Assembly (NCBI RefSeq): GCF_014836715.1
Contig: NZ_JACSQI010000004.1
Location: forward strand, 310,001 to 374,000
Direction: 5' to 3'
From: Escherichia whittamii
GTDB taxonomy: Bacteria; Pseudomonadota; Gammaproteobacteria; Enterobacterales; Enterobacteriaceae
DNA: 64,000 bases
Below the pieces are notes generated by a model, which searched no databases, was not told where the DNA came from, and was given only the letters and a program-made list of their open reading frames with translations. The position numbers and the translations under genes are program-made. This document shows positions 60,294 to 64,000 of this stretch, piece by piece (position 1 is the stretch's first letter; the number at the start of each line of letters is the position of its first letter).

Positions 60294-61703
60294 ATGAAAA
60301 AATACCAGCAACTGGCAGAACAATTACGCGAGCAAATTGCGTCGGATATCTGGCAACCCGGCGATCGCCTGCCTTCTCTCCGTGAACAGGTTGCGCTTTC
60401 TGGCATGAGTTTTATGACCGTCGGTCATGCTTATCAGTTGCTCGAAAGTCAGGGGTATATTATTGCGCGGCCGCAGTCAGGTTATTACGTTGCGCCACGC
60501 ACGGTGAAATCACCGCAGGCACCAGCTATTCCGGTAACGCGTGATGAAACGGTCGATATTAACACCTATATTTTTGACATGTTGCAGGCCAGTCGCGATC
60601 CGTCAGTGGTGCCGTTTGCCTCGGCCTTTCCCGATCCACACCTTTTTCCGCTACAGCAACTGAACCGCTCACTGGCACAGGTAAGCAAAACCGCAACGGC
60701 GATGAGCGTGATTGAAAACTTGCCGCCAGGGAATGCAGAACTGCGTCAGGCTATTGCTCGCCGCTATGCCTTACAGGGCATGACTATTTCGCCCGATGAA
60801 ATCGTTATCACCGCCGGGGCGTTAGAGGCATTAAACCTCAGTTTGCAAGCGGTAACTGAACCGGGCGATTGGGTGATAGTAGAGAATCCTTGTTTCTACG
60901 GCGCGTTGCAGGCACTGGAGCGGCTACGGTTGAAGGCGTTGTCGGTAGCGACGGATGTTAAAGAAGGGATAGATCTTCAGGCGCTGGAACTGGCGTTACA
61001 GGAGTATCCGGTCAAAGCCTGCTGGCTAATGACTAATAGCCAGAATCCACTCGGATTTACCTTAACACCGCAGAAAAAAGCGCAACTGGTAGAGTTGCTC
61101 AATCAGTACAATGTGATGTTAATTGAAGATGACGTTTATAGTGAGCTTTTCTTTGGCCGGGAAAAACCGCTACCCGCGAAAGCGTGGGATCGTCACGATG
61201 GTGTTCTGCTTTGCTCATCATTTTCTAAATGTCTGGTGCCAGGCTTTCGCATTGGTTGGGTCGCTGCAGGAAAACATGCACGCAAAATCCAGCGATTGCA
61301 GTTGATGAGCACGCTTTCCACCAGTTCACCGATGCAGCTTGCACTGGTGGATTACCTTTCTACTCGCCGTTACGATGCCCATCTTCGTCGTCTACGTCGC
61401 CAGCTTGTCGAACGTAAACAACGCGCCTGGCAGGCGCTGCTGCGATACCTGCCTGCGGAAGTCAAAATACACCATAACGACAGTGGTTATTTTCTCTGGC
61501 TGGAGCTTCCCGAACCGTTAGATGCGGGCGAATTAAGTGTTCAGGCATTGGCGCATCACATCAGCATCGCACCGGGTAAAATGTTTTCTACTGGCGAAAG
61601 TTGGTCACGTTTTTTCCGTTTTAATACTGCATGGCAGTGGGGCGAGCGTGAAGAACAGGCGGTTAAACAATTAGGCCACCTTATTAAAGAATACCTGAAA
61701 TAG
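60294..61703 (+). CDS. ydcR: MocR-type GntR regulator YdcR
   Basis: 469 aa. N-terminal GntR winged helix (IASDIWQPGDRLPSLREQVALSGMSFMTVGHAYQLLESQGYI) fused to a class I aminotransferase fold that binds PLP: Lys in CSSFSKCLVPGFRIGW and NSQNPLGFTL. MocR/PdxR family. Its target is not certain; ydcSTUV lies downstream in the same direction. Confidence 0.94.
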   Translation: MKKYQQLAEQLREQIASDIWQPGDRLPSLREQVALSGMSFMTVGHAYQLLESQGYIIARPQSGYYVAPRTVKSPQAPAIPVTRDETVDINTYIFDMLQASRDPSVVPFASAFPDPHLFPLQQLNRSLAQVSKTATAMSVIENLPPGNAELRQAIARRYALQGMTISPDEIVITAGALEALNLSLQAVTEPGDWVIVENPCFYGALQALERLRLKALSVATDVKEGIDLQALELALQEYPVKACWLMTNSQNPLGFTLTPQKKAQLVELLNQYNVMLIEDDVYSELFFGREKPLPAKAWDRHDGVLLCSSFSKCLVPGFRIGWVAAGKHARKIQRLQLMSTLSTSSPMQLALVDYLSTRRYDAHLRRLRRQLVERKQRAWQALLRYLPAEVKIHHNDSGYFLWLELPEPLDAGELSVQALAHHISIAPGKMFSTGESWSRFFRFNTAWQWGEREEQAVKQLGHLIKEYLK

Positions 61704-61774
61704 ATCCTCATTTAATTTCTCTCAGGTTGGGTAATATGAATTTCGAATAGAAGCTATATTTCCTAACCCCTTGT

Positions 61775-61781
61775 CTATACT
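61775..61781 (+). promoter_or_regulatory. Possible -10 element upstream of ydcS
   Basis: CTATACT in the 241-bp ydcR-ydcS gap fits the extended -10 CTATACT used by sigma-S RNA polymerase. The ydcSTUV genes are known to be RpoS-dependent. Weak, motif only. Confidence 0.4.
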
Positions 61782-61944
61782 CCAGAAGATAGCTTCACAA
61801 ACGGCATAATGCGCGTTAGCTCACATCCTGATTAAATTTTCTCGGGGGCGAGGGTGCGCCTGCAAGCCGACGTCTATGGTTAAACAAGGAGATATTTTTA
61901 CGGCACGGCGGCTGAACAATTAATTACGACAGGAGTAAGACTTT

Positions 61945-63090
61945 ATGAGCAAGACATTTGCCCGCAGCAGCTTGTGTGCGCTTACCATGACATTAATGAC
62001 CGCTCACGCCGCCGAACCTCCCTTAAATTTAGATAAACCGGAAGGGCGACTGGATATTATCGCCTGGCCGGGATACATCGAACGCGGACAAACCGATAAA
62101 CAATACGACTGGGTGACGCAATTTGAAAAAGAAACAGGTTGCGCGGTAAACGTGAAAACTGCGGCGACTTCCGATGAAATGGTCAGCCTGATGACCAAAG
62201 GCGGTTACGATCTGGTCACGGCATCCGGCGATGCTTCGCTACGCCTGATTATGGGCAAACGCGTGCAGCCGATTAATACTGCGTTAATCCCCAACTGGAA
62301 AACGCTTGATCCTCGGGTCGTGAAGGGCGACTGGTTTAACGTGGGGGGAAAGGTTTATGGCACGCCATATCAATGGGGTCCTAACCTGTTGATGTACAAC
62401 ACCAAAACCTTCCCGACACCACCAGATAGCTGGCAAGTGGTTTTTGTTGAGCAAAATCTGCCAGACGGCCAAAGCAATAAAGGTCGCGTACAGGCTTATG
62501 ACGGTCCTATCTACATTGCGGACGCTGCGCTGTTTGTCAAAGCGACTCAGCCACAGTTGGGCATCTCCGATCCATACCAACTCACCGAAGAACAGTATCA
62601 GGCGGTTCTGAAAGTACTGCGCGATCAACATGGCTTGATCCATCGCTACTGGCATGACACCAGCGTCCAAATGAGCGATTTCAAGAACGAGGGGGTGGTG
62701 GCTTCCAGTGCATGGCCGTATCAGGCCAACGCATTGAAAGGAGAAGGGCAACCGATCGCCACCGTCTTCCCGAAAGAGGGCGTTACCGGCTGGGCTGACA
62801 CCACCATGCTACATAGTGAAGCGAAACATCCGGTTTGTGCCTACAAATGGATGAACTGGTCATTAACGCCGAAGGTGCAGGGCGATGTAGCAGCCTGGTT
62901 TGGTTCGCTTCCGGTAGTGCCGGAAGGCTGCAAAGCCAGTCCGTTGCTGGGCGATAAAGGCTGTGAAACCAACGGGTTTAACTATTTCGATAAAATCGCC
63001 TTCTGGAAAACGCCCATTGCGCAAGGGGGCAAATTTGTCCCGTACAGTCGCTGGACGCAGGATTACATTGCCATTATGGGCGGCCGCTAA
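61945..63090 (+). CDS. ydcS: ABC transporter periplasmic binding protein YdcS
   Basis: 381 aa. Signal peptide (MSKTFARSSLCALTMTLMTAHA), then a spermidine/putrescine-type solute-binding protein (LDIIAWPGYIERG, TSDEMVSLMTKGGYDLVTASGD). Partner of YdcT (ATPase) and YdcUV (permeases, beyond the window). E. coli YdcS is also reported to have polyhydroxybutyrate synthase activity. ACAGGAGTAAGAC precedes the ATG. Confidence 0.95.
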   Translation: MSKTFARSSLCALTMTLMTAHAAEPPLNLDKPEGRLDIIAWPGYIERGQTDKQYDWVTQFEKETGCAVNVKTAATSDEMVSLMTKGGYDLVTASGDASLRLIMGKRVQPINTALIPNWKTLDPRVVKGDWFNVGGKVYGTPYQWGPNLLMYNTKTFPTPPDSWQVVFVEQNLPDGQSNKGRVQAYDGPIYIADAALFVKATQPQLGISDPYQLTEEQYQAVLKVLRDQHGLIHRYWHDTSVQMSDFKNEGVVASSAWPYQANALKGEGQPIATVFPKEGVTGWADTTMLHSEAKHPVCAYKWMNWSLTPKVQGDVAAWFGSLPVVPEGCKASPLLGDKGCETNGFNYFDKIAFWKTPIAQGGKFVPYSRWTQDYIAIMGGR

Positions 63091-63107
63091 CTTCACTGGG
63101 GTGTTTT

Positions 63108-64000
63108 ATGACGTACGCAGTGGAGTTTGACAACGTCTCGCGGTTGTACGGTGACGTGCGCGCGGTAGATGGCGTCAGTATTGCGATAAAAGATGGTGAG
63201 TTCTTCTCTATGCTGGGGCCGTCCGGTTCCGGCAAAACCACCTGCCTGCGCCTGATTGCTGGCTTCGAACAGCTTTCCGGCGGCGCGATTGCTATCTTCG
63301 GCAAACCGGCCAGTAATCTGCCGCCCTGGGAGCGGGATGTGAATACCGTCTTCCAGGACTACGCGCTGTTTCCCCATATGTCGATTCTCGAGAATGTGGC
63401 TTACGGGCTGATGGTTAAAGGCGTGGATAAAAAACAGCGACATGCTATGGCGCAAGAAGCGCTGGAGAAAGTGGCGCTTGGTTTTGTTCAGCAACGTAAG
63501 CCGTCACAGCTTTCTGGTGGTCAGCGCCAGCGAGTCGCCATCGCCAGAGCACTGGTGAACGAACCGCGCGTATTGTTGCTGGATGAACCGCTCGGCGCGC
63601 TGGATCTCAAATTGCGAGAGCAAATGCAGCTGGAGCTGAAAAAGCTGCAACAGTCTCTCGGCATCACGTTTATCTTCGTTACCCACGATCAGGGCGAAGC
63701 GTTATCGATGTCCGATCGTGTGGCGGTTTTCAATAATGGACGCATTGAACAGGTCGATTCCCCGCGCGATCTCTATATGCGCCCACGCACGCCGTTTGTT
63801 GCGGGATTCGTCGGGACATCCAACGTTTTTGATCCGCTAATGGCCGAGAATATTTGCGGCATGATGGGCAGTTTTGCCCTGCGGCCGGAACATATCCGCC
63901 TGAATACACCTGGTGAAGTGCAGGCCAATGGCACGATTCAGGCGGTGCAATATCAGGGAGCAGCCACACGTTTTGAACTGAAACTTAGCGGTGGAGAAAA
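63108..64000 (+). CDS. ydcT: ABC transporter ATP-binding protein YdcT (3' end outside window)
   Basis: The first 297 codons are inside the window; K-12 YdcT has 337. Walker A GPSGSGKTT, Q-loop VFQDYALF, signature LSGGQRQR, Walker B RVLLLDEPLGALD and the H-loop THDQGEA are all intact, followed by the start of the TOBE regulatory domain (FALRPEHIRL). It energises uptake of the ligand bound by YdcS. It starts 17 nt behind ydcS. Confidence 0.95.
   Translation, partial: MTYAVEFDNVSRLYGDVRAVDGVSIAIKDGEFFSMLGPSGSGKTTCLRLIAGFEQLSGGAIAIFGKPASNLPPWERDVNTVFQDYALFPHMSILENVAYGLMVKGVDKKQRHAMAQEALEKVALGFVQQRKPSQLSGGQRQRVAIARALVNEPRVLLLDEPLGALDLKLREQMQLELKKLQQSLGITFIFVTHDQGEALSMSDRVAVFNNGRIEQVDSPRDLYMRPRTPFVAGFVGTSNVFDPLMAENICGMMGSFALRPEHIRLNTPGEVQANGTIQAVQYQGAATRFELKLSGGE

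Overview
The window is a 64 kb chromosomal segment of an Escherichia species. Gene order follows the E. coli K-12 region from about ynaI to ydcT, and nearly every protein is recognisable as its K-12 counterpart. Several proteins (OmpN, Trg, YdcK, CybB, RimL) differ from K-12 as I remember it by more than is usual between ordinary E. coli strains. A diverged E. coli lineage or a near relative such as a cryptic clade is therefore plausible, but I could not test this.

Layout. (1) 1-2.8 kb: a two-gene unit not in the K-12 order I know, a GH25 muramidase-like protein (its 5' end is outside the window) and an exported caspase-like protein fused to a degenerate GH25 domain. (2) 2.8-13.8 kb: ynaI, ynaJ, uspE, fnr, ogt, smrA, dgcM, zntB, ynaL, dbpA, ttcA with the sRNAs McaS and FnrS. 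The abg operon is reduced to a frameshifted abgT tail. ttcA is intact and there is no Rac prophage beside it. (3) 13.9-25 kb: uspF, ompN, micC, ydbK, ydbJ, hslJ, ldhA, ydbH-ynbE-ydbL. (4) 25-33 kb: the fea/tynA/paa block known from K-12 is absent. A fossil of the autotransporter gene ydbA is followed by ydbC, ydbD, ynbABC, a fossil of ynbD and azoR. (5) 33.3-43.4 kb: hrpA, a 1.5 kb AT-rich patch of unrecognised small ORFs, ydcF, aldA, a full-length gapC, cybB, the sRNA RydC and ydcA. (6) 43.4-44.3 kb: a tandem duplication of the whole hokB/mokB/sokB type I toxin-antitoxin unit. (7) 44.5-64 kb: trg, ydcI/ydcJ, opgD, ydcH, rimL, ydcK, tehAB, ydcL, ydcO/ydcN, rlhA, yncJ, hicAB, ydcR and the polyamine-type ABC genes ydcS and ydcT (ydcT runs off the right edge).

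How the parts fit. Anaerobic control is a theme: FNR, an FNR-like box on the fnr promoter, an FNR-like box in front of fnrS, pyruvate:flavodoxin oxidoreductase YdbK and lactate dehydrogenase LdhA. Envelope functions form another: the caspase/GH25 pair, YnaI, OmpN with MicC, YdbH-YnbE-YdbL, the YnbABC lipid-type enzymes, OpgD and several lipoproteins. The strongest candidates for something undescribed are the exported caspase-GH25 pair at the left edge, the doubled hokB unit, the hrpA-ydcF patch, and three clean operator-like palindromes (ydcO/ydcN, ydcI/ydcJ, aldA leader).

Gene names rest on my recognition of the protein sequences and gene order, not on a search.
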